33,505 nucleotides of DNA from JACTMJ01 sp039812845. GTDB lineage: Bacteria > Acidobacteriota > Terriglobia > Bryobacterales > Bryobacteraceae. The notes below the pieces were generated by a model that worked only from the letters and a program-made list of their open reading frames with translations, ran no database searches and was not told the DNA's origin. The position numbers and the translations under genes were made by a program. The stretch covers positions 1-33,505 of the forward strand of contig JBDIBK010000034.1 in assembly GCA_039812845.1 (NCBI GenBank), given 5' to 3'. Position 1 is the stretch's first letter, and every line of letters begins with the position of its first letter. Of the stretch, positions 24,881 through 33,495 are shown in pieces.

Positions 24881-25672
24881 CTACTCCCCGGCCGCGGATT
24901 CGAAGCGGTAGCCCACCCCGCGCACCGTAAGCAAATGCTTCGGATTCTGCGGATCGGTTTCGAGATACCGCCTCAGCCGGACGATGAAATTATCGATGGC
25001 CCGCGTGTCGGTGTCCTCATGCAGCCCCCACACGTCTTCGAGCAGGCTCTTGCGGCTCACCGCCCGGCCTTCATGCTCAATCAGATACTTCAGCAGATTC
25101 GATTCCATTAGCGTCAGCGGAACTTCCCGCTCCCCGTCGAGGATCTTGAGGTCGTCGAACAGAATCACCTTGTCGCCCAGTTCGAAGCATACGGGGAGCC
25201 CGTTCAGCGGGCTGGCTTTTTCGGGCTTCACGGCCTGTCTTGCCCAGAAGGTGCGGCGCAACAGGGCCTGGATGCGGGCGAGCAGCACGGCCAGCTCAAA
25301 TGGCTTCGCCAGGTAATCGTCCGCCCCGGCGGCAAATCCGCTCACGACATCCTCGGGACGCCCGCGCGCCGTCAGCATCAGCACTGGCACGTAGTTCCCC
25401 GCCGCCCGGAGCGTCTCGGCTACTTCGAACCCCGAAATCCCGGGCAGCATGACGTCAAGCACGATCAGGTCGAACGGCTCCCGCGCCGCCTCGCAGCTTC
25501 GCAGCGCGCTTTCGCCGTCTTCCGCCAGAGTTACGGCGTAGCCCTCCGCTTCGAGATTAAATCGCAATCCCACGGCGATGTGGTTCTCGTCTTCCACCAC
25601 CAGCAGACGCCGCGCGCCCTTCCCGGCGTCGGCCCGCTCCAGCCCCGCGAGTTGCCCGGCAAACGGATTCAT
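24881..25672 (-). CDS. OmpR/PhoB-family response regulator
   Basis: The protein has 263 residues. The receiver domain (about 21-140) has acidic-pocket residues in VVEDE (25-29), the phospho-acceptor Asp73 in LIVLDVMLPG, Thr101 in LMLTAR and Lys123 in YLAKPF. The C-terminal winged helix (about 165-260) includes LTLMESNLLKYLIEHEGRAVSR and the DNA-binding TRAIDNFIVRLRRYLE. It ends with TVRGVGYRFE, typical of OmpR-type regulators. An N-terminal stretch of about 20 residues is longer than usual. The start codon overlaps the stop of the histidine kinase gene (ATGA, 25669-25672), so the pair is translationally coupled. Target genes are unknown. Confidence 0.94.
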   Translation of the reverse strand: MNPFAGQLAGLERADAGKGARRLLVVEDENHIAVGLRFNLEAEGYAVTLAEDGESALRSCEAAREPFDLIVLDVMLPGISGFEVAETLRAAGNYVPVLMLTARGRPEDVVSGFAAGADDYLAKPFELAVLLARIQALLRRTFWARQAVKPEKASPLNGLPVCFELGDKVILFDDLKILDGEREVPLTLMESNLLKYLIEHEGRAVSRKSLLEDVWGLHEDTDTRAIDNFIVRLRRYLETDPQNPKHLLTVRGVGYRFESAAGE

Positions 25673-26643
25673 TGCTCCACCTTCCGTTGCGCTTCCATGC
25701 TGGCTGAGGTGATGCCGGCGGGCGGCGGGAGCACTCCGCGCGGCGCGGCCGGCAGATCAAGCGTAAAGATGCTTCCGTGCCCTGGCCCTTCGCTCTCGGC
25801 GAAGACTTTGCCGGAGTGCCGTTTGGCGATGTTGCGCACGATGTACAAACCCAGGCCCGTTCCCTTCACCCGCAGACCTCCCGCCGCATGACCCCGATAA
25901 AACCGCTTGAAAATCCGGCCCAGTTCGGACCGCGAAATTCCCACCCCTTCGTCGCTCACCCGGAACTGCACGCGCCCCGCGTCGCCCGCCTGCACCGTCG
26001 CCACAACGTGGATGCTCTTTCCCGAATACTTCACCGCGTTGTCGATCAGGTTCACCATCGCGGCCAGCAGGTCGTCTGGATCTCCCAGAACTTCACTCTG
26101 GGCGGGAGTGGCGCAGCGGTTCGCGAGGCTCAATTGCGAAGAGGAGATATGGTAACGGCGCAGACAGATCTCCGTCGCTTCCGCCGCCAGATCCGCCAGA
26201 TTTACCCGGATCGGGCTGCGCTGGTTGCGGGAAGCGCTCACCGCTCCGGCGCGAAGCACCATCTCGATGGTTCCCTGCAGCCGCTCGGTGTCCCGCAGCA
26301 TCGTTTCGTAGAACTCTTCCCGTGTTGCGGGGTCCACCTCTCGCGATTGCAGCGTTTCGAGGTAAAGGCGAATGGAGGCCACCGGCGTCTTCAGTTCGTG
26401 CGTGACCGCGTTAAGAAAACTGTCCTGCTGCTCATTCCGGCGAATCTCGCGCACCAGAAAGATCGTGTTCAGCACCACGCCCGCAATCACAAGAAGACTG
26501 ACGATCACGCCGAGCGCCAGCAGCAAGCCCTCCCGCCAACTGATCACGATCCACCCGATATTCAGCGCCACCGTGAGGGCAACCACCAGGATGCCCATGC
26601 CGATGAAAATCGGGATTGACCGTCGATGTCCGGTTCGCGTCAT
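25669..26643 (-). CDS. Membrane sensor histidine kinase
   Basis: The protein has 324 residues from the ATG at 26643; a TTG at 26655 is an alternative. Two close membrane helices (about 11-34 and 39-64) leave almost no periplasmic sensor, and no HAMP domain is seen. The H-box FLNAVTHELKTPVASIRLYLETL (77-99) has phospho-accepting His82. The catalytic ATPase has N-box NLIDNAVKYS, G1 DEGVGIS, the F-region FKRFYRG and G2 GTGLGLYIVR. A kinase of this form may sense membrane state or a partner protein rather than an external ligand. It is coupled to the downstream response regulator by a four-base overlap. Confidence 0.93.
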   Translation of the reverse strand: MTRTGHRRSIPIFIGMGILVVALTVALNIGWIVISWREGLLLALGVIVSLLVIAGVVLNTIFLVREIRRNEQQDSFLNAVTHELKTPVASIRLYLETLQSREVDPATREEFYETMLRDTERLQGTIEMVLRAGAVSASRNQRSPIRVNLADLAAEATEICLRRYHISSSQLSLANRCATPAQSEVLGDPDDLLAAMVNLIDNAVKYSGKSIHVVATVQAGDAGRVQFRVSDEGVGISRSELGRIFKRFYRGHAAGGLRVKGTGLGLYIVRNIAKRHSGKVFAESEGPGHGSIFTLDLPAAPRGVLPPPAGITSASMEAQRKVEQ

Positions 26644-26700
26644 GGCCGGCAACAACCCTCGGCTGGTCTAAGCTGCGCCCAAGTTCGGCGCATCGCGCGG

Positions 26701-27579
26701 TCAGTTTGAGCCGCGCGCCTGCTCCAATCTTCTCTCCAGTCCCGCCGCCTGCGCATTCAGGTTGTTGATCTGGGCCACCTGATCGTCGAGGTTCGTCGCG
26801 GCCGATTGCATCCGGGTGATCTCCGCGCCCATGCCGCTCTGCCCGCGCGCGTCCGTATCGATGCGGACGGCCATCGTGCGCAAGTTGTCGCTCAGCTCTC
26901 TCATGCGCCGGCTGGCCTGTTCGAGCACGCGCAGGCGGCGCCGGTTCACCTCCTCCAGATCGGCAATGGTCTTCGAAACCACGTCCAATTGCCGGCTGGA
27001 TTCCTGATTCGAATCCTTGTAGCGCTGGTAGGCCGCTTCAAGCGACGCGAGGGTCTTCTCCTTGCTCTTCACCTGCTCCTGCAGCGCCGCGATCAGGCGC
27101 CGCGAACTCTCCCGCTGGCTCTCCAGGTCGCTTCCGTCCTTCCGCATCTTCTCGTTCTCCTGCTGAAGCGCGGCAAGGTTCTGCTCCAGCGACACCACCT
27201 TCTTCGAAAGCTCTTCGCTCGATGCCCGGGCCTCTCCGAGCGCCTGCTGGTATTGGGCGGCGGTCACCGCATCTCTCGTGCGCGCGCGCTCAGACTCCCG
27301 CTGCTTCCGCAGCGCCGCTTCCACCTCCTTGTTCCCGCCCGCGGCCAGTTCCTCCATGGAATGCTCAATGGAAGACAGCCGCTCGCGCAACTGCGCGGCC
27401 TGGTCGAGCAGTTCCTTCTTCTCCGCTTCGATCCCCGCCGCGCGCGCTTGCTCGTGCTCCAGGTTGCGGGCGTTCACAAACATGCCGATTCCCAGCCCCG
27501 CGGCCAGCGCGGCCAGCGCGGCGATAAGAACCCAGAGCCACTTGGCGGACTTTCGTGCGGCATTTGGCGATGGGGTCAT
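26701..27579 (-). CDS. Membrane-anchored coiled-coil protein, unknown function
   Basis: The protein has 292 residues from the ATG at 27579, chosen because AAGGAG lies 7 bases upstream. A longer frame from 27630 lacks such a site. A short basic N-terminus is followed by one membrane helix (about 13-34, WLWVLIAALAALAAGLGIGMF). Nearly all the rest (38-290) is heptad-rich, charged and predicted coiled coil, with no enzyme motif. This could be a structural or scaffold protein spanning the periplasm. It lies between the VWFA-related gene upstream and the two-component genes downstream on the same strand, so it may share their transcript. No family assignment is made. Confidence 0.75.
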   Translation of the reverse strand: MTPSPNAARKSAKWLWVLIAALAALAAGLGIGMFVNARNLEHEQARAAGIEAEKKELLDQAAQLRERLSSIEHSMEELAAGGNKEVEAALRKQRESERARTRDAVTAAQYQQALGEARASSEELSKKVVSLEQNLAALQQENEKMRKDGSDLESQRESSRRLIAALQEQVKSKEKTLASLEAAYQRYKDSNQESSRQLDVVSKTIADLEEVNRRRLRVLEQASRRMRELSDNLRTMAVRIDTDARGQSGMGAEITRMQSAATNLDDQVAQINNLNAQAAGLERRLEQARGSN

Positions 27580-27652
27580 GGCATTGCTCCTTGGGAATCG
27601 TCTCTCCCCCGCTCGTCCCGGTGGCGGCATGGCGAGGGCGGTGTCCCCGAAA

Positions 27653-28666
27653 CTATCTTGGAATATCGAACGCGCCGCGGTATTCGATTGGCCCGGAAGG
27701 ATGCTCCAAGGTCAGCGAAACCGAGCCGGAAACGCCTTCCGGCACCGCCACCTCAACGATGTCCATGGCCTGAATTGCATTCACCATATCACCAATCGCC
27801 ACCGGGATCTCCGCGATGGAGCGGCAGAACACACTCCGCCCCCCAGTGGCCTGCGCCAGCCGTTTGATCCCGGTCTGGTAGGCCTCGTTGAGCGTATCGT
27901 TCCTGTAGTTCAGGTGAACCACGAAGATCGGCACGCTCGTGCGCAAGAGCTCGTTCGTAAGCGTGCTCACCTTCTCCCGAATCAGCGCATCCGGAAAGCG
28001 CCGGCTCAGGTCCCGGCTGTCGGCGCTGTTGATCACCGGGTTCGTGTAGTCCTGGCGGTAATTGTGGATCTCGCTGTCGGTGAGATACAGCACCGCCGCG
28101 CGGACGGGGTTCTGGCGCATCACCGGGTCCGTCACGCCGGCGATCACGTCCACCATCTCGAAGAAACCGGCCCTGCCGCTCATCGGCAAGGTTGCCAGCG
28201 TTTCGGCGAAAGCTTCGCGATCGGTGGATGGGTCGAGCAGCACCATCGGCTGCTCGGGAATGCGAAGCAGCGAGGTGTAAACCTGGGGTTTCGCTTCGCG
28301 CACCGCTTGCGTGAGCGCGGTTTTCGCGGCTTCCGTCAGGATCAGCGCCTCGGAAAAATCGATCGCAACAAACAGCAGCATGGGCGTTGCGCTGTCCCGC
28401 ACCGAGATCACCTTTGCTTGCGCCGTCCCGAACTTGGCCGCGAACGAATCCGGGCGAAGATCGGCCGCGGGCGCGTTGCCGGCCCACACGGGCGTCAGGA
28501 TGCTGGAGTACCTGCGCTTCTCCCTTTTTTGTGAGTTCTCCTCGGCCGCGCGCGGCTTGCGCTTGGCGCCCGGCCCGGGCGCTTGCCCGTCCGTTCCGCC
28601 AGGCAGCGCGCCCGCCGCGAGCATGCCGATCAACAGCAACGAAATGATTCGCATTGGAACTCGCAT
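27653..28666 (-). CDS. VWFA-related acidobacterial exported protein
   Basis: The protein has 337 residues. It has a signal peptide (hydrophobic residues 8-21) and a basic linker (34-53). A von Willebrand A-like domain follows (about 93-310) of the acidobacterial VWFA-related type (TIGR03436-like). Recognisable parts are PMLLFVAIDFSEAL at the first strand, VRAAVLYLTDSEIHNYRQDY at the fourth and SVPIFVVHLNYRND at the fifth. The MIDAS metal site is degenerate: DFSEA (103-107) instead of DxSxS. The ATG at 28666 overlaps the stop of the beta-barrel gene (TGATG), which argues for coupled translation. A second ATG at 28654 is possible. The reading frame is open further upstream to 29245, but that part is a shadow of the barrel gene. 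Confidence 0.8.
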   Translation of the reverse strand: MRVPMRIISLLLIGMLAAGALPGGTDGQAPGPGAKRKPRAAEENSQKREKRRYSSILTPVWAGNAPAADLRPDSFAAKFGTAQAKVISVRDSATPMLLFVAIDFSEALILTEAAKTALTQAVREAKPQVYTSLLRIPEQPMVLLDPSTDREAFAETLATLPMSGRAGFFEMVDVIAGVTDPVMRQNPVRAAVLYLTDSEIHNYRQDYTNPVINSADSRDLSRRFPDALIREKVSTLTNELLRTSVPIFVVHLNYRNDTLNEAYQTGIKRLAQATGGRSVFCRSIAEIPVAIGDMVNAIQAMDIVEVAVPEGVSGSVSLTLEHPSGPIEYRGAFDIPR

Positions 28667-31527
28667 CAGAAATTGAGCCGCATGCCCACCTGGATGATGC
28701 GCCCTCCAACGGATTGGCTGATTCTTCCCGCATTGACGTTGGGCGCCGCCGCCGTGCCGATCTGCGTATCGGGATCGTCGAGGTTCGCGTGGTTCAGAAA
28801 GTTCAGCCCCACGGCCGTAAACTCCAGGCTCTGGCTGGTGCTCAGGTTGAACCGCTTGCTGACGGAAAGGTCGTGATTCTGCCGGCCGGGGCCGTAGAGG
28901 TTGGAGAGCGACCGCGACGCGTTCCCAATCGTGAAATCCTCCGGGTGAGAGAATGCGTTCGGGTTGAACCAAAGCTCGGCCGAGGGGTTCTCCACGTGAG
29001 GAGAAACGCCCGGCACGGTATTCACATACACCGCCTGCACCACCCCGCCCGTGTTGTTGAAACTCGCGCGCAAACTCAGCGGCGTCCCGCTCACCACCGT
29101 CGAAGTCCCGTTTAAGGACCAGCCCGCCACCACGTACCGCCGCCAGTCGGAGTAGTTGAACATCGCCTTGTTCGGGCCGAACGGAAGCTCGTAGACGTAG
29201 TTGAAGGAGACCACATGCGGATTGTTCCATGCCGTCACCGCCCACTCTTTCTGCAGGTTGTACATATCCTGCAGCGCGGTTGGCCCGGAGTAGTTGTCCA
29301 TCTGTTTTGAGAAGCTGTACGATCCGCGCAGCGTCAAGCCCCCCGTCGCCCGGCGCTCGACGCGGATCGCTGTCGCATCGCGGTTATATCGCGCCACCGG
29401 CCACATGCCGCCCAGCCCGAACAACTGGTATTGGCTGTAGGGGCGCAGGTTCCTGACGAAGGCTTCGTCGTTCAGCGCATCGCGGAATGAGAGATAGTCG
29501 AGCGGCACCGCGTTCGGGTTCGTCACGCTGTTCCCCGTGAACAGGTTGCGCCCGGAATCGCGCGAGGCGGAAACCACCACCAGCAGGTGGCCCGGCAGTT
29601 CGCGCTCAAAGCTCATTCCGTAACTCGTGTACATGGAGACCGTGTTGTCCCGGTTCATCAGGTTCGCGTTGGTGTCGTCCGCCGCGGAAGGGTTAAGATT
29701 CGGGCCCACGGCGGTGTCGGCCGGGATGCCGTCCCCCAGAATCAGCGCGGGTTCGGTGAGGCGGTTCTGGGAGATGAACGTGGGGTAGAGATTGAAGCCT
29801 TGCGTTCCCCAATGCCCCCACTGCAGCGGCCATCCTTGATACGAGCGCGCGTAGTGGCTGCGCACCACCATGCCCGCCTCGCTGGTCGGGTTCCACGCCA
29901 TGGAGACGCGCGGTTCAAGCACGGTGATCGCCGGCTGAAACGCTCGTCCGTAGCCGCCCCGGTTCGCAAAGACGAGCGCACCCTTCTTTCCGGTCTCCGG
30001 ATTGATCGCCGAGAGGTCCACCGTGCTCTGCCGGTCGTACTTCTCCACGCGGGGCAGGCTGTGCTCCAGGTTCAGGTCGAAGGTCACGTTCAGCCCTTTG
30101 CGCACTTCCAGTTGGTCAATGATCCTGCCCGCCGTCAGGGAGCGCCGCCAGTAGGACGGGCTGTCAATCACGCTCAACTCGGCGAAGTCCGCCTGCCCCA
30201 GCAGGAACGTCGCGAACGCATGGCCTGTATTCACAATCCCAGGCAGCGAGGTGTACCCGGATTGGAACTGGTAGTGTCCGCTCGGATACGTCGGCTGGTA
30301 GGTGTTCAGTTGAAACCGCACCGTGCGCCCGATAAAGCGGATATTGTGATTCCGGAACCGCGTGGAAAACGTATTCGATGCCTGGAACGTATGGCTGCGG
30401 TTGCGGCGGATCACGTTCGCGCGCCCCAGATCCAGGTAGCCGTCAAGAATATGAAAGGCGGGGAACACCGTTCCCAACCGGCCCCGGAGCCCCAACTGCG
30501 CGGGATAATCGGTTTCCTCGTCGGTCACGTTCTCCATCCCGGAACTCGACGCGCTGAAGGAAAACGTGTTGATGGTCTCGGGCGAGATCGTAAAAATGTG
30601 CTGGATCCCGTAATCCCGCGACGTTTCATCGCGGTCCAGGAGGCCGGGGTTCGCGGCATTGTCGAACCACTTGGCCGCGCCCGCGAACGCATCGGATGAG
30701 GTGAGATTGAAGCTCACCCGGTGCTTATCGTTGAAAATGTGATCGAGGCGGCCGGTAAACCCATCGACGACGTTTCGCTCCGGCGACACGACGAAGTAAT
30801 TATTTCGGAAAAATGGCCCCGCATTTGCATTCGGCTCGGGAAAATACTGAGCGGCCGCCATCGCCACCGGATCCAGGCGAGACACCGGGATTTGGTTATT
30901 CGCAAACCGCATCCGGTTGTATTGCAGGTTGCTCTCGGTAACCGGCTGGGTCGCGTTGTAGAGCGGGTTCAGCGACGTTGTCGCGGGGTCGTAGATCGGG
31001 AGCGGAAGTCCCGCCTGGTCCACCGTCTGAGAGAAGTCGCCGCTCCGTTCCGGCAGGATGGGAAGGCTCTCCAGCCGCGAGCGGGCAATGCTCTCGCGCA
31101 CACCTTCGTACGAGAGCGTGAAGAACGTGCGTGTCCCTCCGTTATAAAGTTTCGGCAGAAACACCGGGCCGCTGACATTGAATCCGAACTGATTCCGGCG
31201 CAGAATGGACGCCTCCCCCCCGCGCTGCCGGATCTGGTGGGGGATCGCGTCGAATACGTCGTTGCGGAGGTTGTACGTGAGCCGGCCGTGGTACTGCGGC
31301 AGTTTGCCGCCCCCAGCCTGGAAGGGTTTCGGGCTGTCCTTGCGCAACCCTCTCGCACGCGTGATCGTCCTGAATTCTTCGATGGCGGATTCAATGGGAG
31401 TTCCGCTCTCCGCGCTCGCGGCGCTCGTGGCGCTTGCGGACGGCGGCGTTTCCCCATTCTGCTGGCCGTAAATCGCAATCGCGGGCAGGATAAACAGAAA
31501 AATTGCGATGTAACGGCGGGAACGCAT
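28666..31527 (-). CDS. TonB-receptor/Oar-like outer-membrane beta-barrel lacking the plug
   Basis: The protein has 953 residues. A signal peptide (1-21) is followed by an Ala/Ser-rich linker (about 25-60). Then comes the junction seen at the end of the plug in acidobacterial TonB-dependent receptors (HGRLTYNLRNDVFDA, then RRNQFGFNVSGPVFLPKLYNGGTRTFF, about 80-137). The rest is a large beta-barrel of aromatic, alternating strands ending in an aromatic C-terminal strand (MRLNF), the usual BAM signal. The usual N-terminal carboxypeptidase-regulatory-like domain and most of the plug are missing; family members are commonly 1,050-1,200 residues. It may be a reduced transporter or a surface protein. 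The start lies only 31 bases from divergent lpxD. Confidence 0.85.
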   Translation of the reverse strand: MRSRRYIAIFLFILPAIAIYGQQNGETPPSASATSAASAESGTPIESAIEEFRTITRARGLRKDSPKPFQAGGGKLPQYHGRLTYNLRNDVFDAIPHQIRQRGGEASILRRNQFGFNVSGPVFLPKLYNGGTRTFFTLSYEGVRESIARSRLESLPILPERSGDFSQTVDQAGLPLPIYDPATTSLNPLYNATQPVTESNLQYNRMRFANNQIPVSRLDPVAMAAAQYFPEPNANAGPFFRNNYFVVSPERNVVDGFTGRLDHIFNDKHRVSFNLTSSDAFAGAAKWFDNAANPGLLDRDETSRDYGIQHIFTISPETINTFSFSASSSGMENVTDEETDYPAQLGLRGRLGTVFPAFHILDGYLDLGRANVIRRNRSHTFQASNTFSTRFRNHNIRFIGRTVRFQLNTYQPTYPSGHYQFQSGYTSLPGIVNTGHAFATFLLGQADFAELSVIDSPSYWRRSLTAGRIIDQLEVRKGLNVTFDLNLEHSLPRVEKYDRQSTVDLSAINPETGKKGALVFANRGGYGRAFQPAITVLEPRVSMAWNPTSEAGMVVRSHYARSYQGWPLQWGHWGTQGFNLYPTFISQNRLTEPALILGDGIPADTAVGPNLNPSAADDTNANLMNRDNTVSMYTSYGMSFERELPGHLLVVVSASRDSGRNLFTGNSVTNPNAVPLDYLSFRDALNDEAFVRNLRPYSQYQLFGLGGMWPVARYNRDATAIRVERRATGGLTLRGSYSFSKQMDNYSGPTALQDMYNLQKEWAVTAWNNPHVVSFNYVYELPFGPNKAMFNYSDWRRYVVAGWSLNGTSTVVSGTPLSLRASFNNTGGVVQAVYVNTVPGVSPHVENPSAELWFNPNAFSHPEDFTIGNASRSLSNLYGPGRQNHDLSVSKRFNLSTSQSLEFTAVGLNFLNHANLDDPDTQIGTAAAPNVNAGRISQSVGGRIIQVGMRLNF

Positions 31528-31530
31528 GAA

Positions 31531-31539
31531 TGATTAAAT
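31531..31539 (+). promoter_or_regulatory. Possible extended -10 element for lpxD
   Basis: TGATTAAAT in the 31-base divergent gap resembles an extended -10 element (TGn plus TTAAAT) placed 19 bases before the lpxD ATG. No convincing -35 is seen, and any upstream contacts would fall inside the 5' coding end of the beta-barrel gene. This is weak evidence from base matching only. Confidence 0.3.
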
Positions 31540-31558
31540 TGTACCCTTGGAATTGCTC

Positions 31559-32626
31559 ATGAAATTGCAAGACATTTCGAAGTTATTAGACTGCGCCGTC
31601 GTGGGGGACGGTTCCCGCGAAATCGGCGGCGTGGCTGGAATCGAGGAGGCCACCGCCTCCGATCTGACCTTTCTGGCGAACCCGCGCTACACCGCCAAGG
31701 CGAAAGGCACGCGTGCCGGAGCGATTCTGGTGAGAGCGCCCATCGACGGTCTTGACATCCCCTTTCTGATCTCGCCCGACCCCTATCTCGATTTTGCCCG
31801 CGCGCTTGCGCTCTTCTACGCTCCCCCCCGCCCCGCGCCCGGCATCCACCCGACCGCGGTCATAGACGACACCGCCGTAATCGGCGAAGACGCCTCCATC
31901 GGCCCCTATGTCGTGGTCGGCCCCGGCGTTCGCATCGGTGCCCGCGCGGTGCTTCATCCGCACGTGGTGATTTACGAAGGCGCTCAGATCGGCGACGACT
32001 TTCTGGCGCACGCGCACACGTCGGTGAGGGAGTTTTGCATCCTCGGCGACCGCGTCGTCCTGCAGAACGGCGTCGTCGTCGGCGGCGACGGATTCGGTTT
32101 CGCCAAGCGGAAAGACGGCTCGCATTTCAAGATCCCCCAGAGCGGCATCGCCGTCCTCGAAGACGATGTCGAGATCCAGTGCATCAGCGCGGTCGATCGC
32201 GCGAGCGTCGGGGAAACCCGCATCCGCCGGGGTGCGAAGATCGATAACCTGGTGCAAGTGGGCCACGCCTGCGAGGTGGGCGAAGACAACATCATTTGCT
32301 CGCAGGCCGGTTTGGCCGGGACCTCGAAGCTCGGCAGGAACGTCCTGCTCGCCGGGCAGGCGGGCATCTCCGGGCACCTCACCATTCACGACAACGCCAC
32401 CGTCTACGCGCAGGCTGGAATCGGCGGCGACGTCCCGCCCGGCGCGCTCATGGCCGGAAGCCCCGCCTTCGACGCCAAAGTCTGGCGGCGCGCCGTTGCC
32501 GCGTTTCCCCAGCTTCCGGAGATGCTAAGGACCCTCCGCGAATTGAATAAACGCCTCGCGCGACTCGAAGGCGCACCTTCTCCAGACGATTCGGACCTGA
32601 CGAAACGAACCCCTCCGTCGGAGTAA
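31559..32626 (+). CDS. lpxD: UDP-3-O-acylglucosamine N-acyltransferase
   Basis: This 355-residue enzyme adds the second 3-hydroxyacyl chain from acyl-ACP in lipid A synthesis. The N-terminal uridine-binding domain (1-95) contains LTFLANPRY. The left-handed beta-helix of hexapeptide repeats (about 96-315) contains GGDGFGFA (175-182) and the catalytic-histidine motif KIDNLVQVGHACEVG (227-241), with His236. The C-terminal helix is about 318-345. The start is the ATG at 31559; an upstream in-frame TTG at 31547 would add four residues. The LOG-family gene follows 41 bases downstream on the same strand. Its presence indicates a lipid A-bearing outer membrane. Confidence 0.94.
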   Translation: MKLQDISKLLDCAVVGDGSREIGGVAGIEEATASDLTFLANPRYTAKAKGTRAGAILVRAPIDGLDIPFLISPDPYLDFARALALFYAPPRPAPGIHPTAVIDDTAVIGEDASIGPYVVVGPGVRIGARAVLHPHVVIYEGAQIGDDFLAHAHTSVREFCILGDRVVLQNGVVVGGDGFGFAKRKDGSHFKIPQSGIAVLEDDVEIQCISAVDRASVGETRIRRGAKIDNLVQVGHACEVGEDNIICSQAGLAGTSKLGRNVLLAGQAGISGHLTIHDNATVYAQAGIGGDVPPGALMAGSPAFDAKVWRRAVAAFPQLPEMLRTLRELNKRLARLEGAPSPDDSDLTKRTPPSE

Positions 32627-32667
32627 AGCATCCAAGTATTCCCGCCGAAGAAAGTACAGCACTCGAT

Positions 32668-33495
32668 ATGTCCGTGAACAAACATCCCGAATCCCCCGAG
32701 TCCCCCAGATCCGCCGAATCGAAAGGGTGCGCGGAGCCGCCCGCCGGCAAACGGAAGCCCAAGTCGTATACCAACCCGGTCTTCCTGAACAGTGCGGAGG
32801 CTCGCACCATCCGCATCCTCGCGGAGTACCTGGAGCCGCAGGCGCGCTTCCGCAAGGAGAAGATCCGCGACACGGTCGTCTTCTTCGGATCCGCCCGCAT
32901 TCATGAATCAGGGCCCCTGTCGCGCTACTACCACGACGCACGCGAGTTGGCGAGAATGCTGACCGAGTGGAGTGAATCGCTCCCCGTCGATGAGCGGCAC
33001 TACGTCATTTGCAGCGGCGGCGGACCCGGCATCATGGAAGCGGCCAACCGCGGCGCAACCGAGGCCGGCGGCAAGAGCATCGGGCTCAACATCAGCCTGC
33101 CCTTTGAGCAGGAACCTAACCCCTACATCACGGACGCCCTGAACTTCGAGTTCCACTACTTCTTCATGCGCAAGCTGTGGTTCGCCTACCTGGCGAAGGC
33201 GCTGGTCGTCTTCCCCGGCGGCTTCGGGACCATGGACGAAATGTTCGAAGTCCTCACCCTCGTGCAAACCCACAAGCTGAAAAAGCCCATGACGGTGCTG
33301 ATCTACGGGACGGAGTTCTGGCGAGAAGTCATCAATTTTGAGGCCCTGGCCAAGCACGGCGTCATCGCCGAGGAAGATCTAAAACTCTTCCACTGGGCCG
33401 ACGACCCCAAGTCAGCGTTTGATCTCCTCTCCGCCGAACTCATGAAATACTGGGGCCACGGCAACGGCATCCACCCCCCCAGCGAGATCCTCTGA
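32668..33495 (+). CDS. LOG-family Rossmann-fold protein (TIGR00730-like)
   Basis: The protein has 275 residues. A Pro/Ser/Lys-rich N-terminus of about 35 residues precedes a Rossmann fold. Its markers are TVVFFGSARI (69-78), CSGGGPGIMEAANRGA (115-130) and the family signature PGGFGTMDEMFE (183-194). These proteins were once annotated as lysine decarboxylases. Characterised members are phosphoribohydrolases that release the base from cytokinin or nucleoside 5'-monophosphates, and PGGxGTxxE contributes to the active site. The natural substrate here is unknown. The stop codon is ten bases before the window end, so the gene is complete. Confidence 0.88.
   Translation: MSVNKHPESPESPRSAESKGCAEPPAGKRKPKSYTNPVFLNSAEARTIRILAEYLEPQARFRKEKIRDTVVFFGSARIHESGPLSRYYHDARELARMLTEWSESLPVDERHYVICSGGGPGIMEAANRGATEAGGKSIGLNISLPFEQEPNPYITDALNFEFHYFFMRKLWFAYLAKALVVFPGGFGTMDEMFEVLTLVQTHKLKKPMTVLIYGTEFWREVINFEALAKHGVIAEEDLKLFHWADDPKSAFDLLSAELMKYWGHGNGIHPPSEIL

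Noticed and set aside
28667..29245. N-terminal extension of the VWFA frame to 29245
   Set aside because: The frame is open but overlaps the conserved barrel end of the upstream gene. The real protein starts with a signal peptide at 28666 or 28654.
32668..33495. Lysine decarboxylase
   Set aside because: The PGGFGTMDE motif is that of LOG phosphoribohydrolases; the decarboxylase name is an old misannotation of this family.
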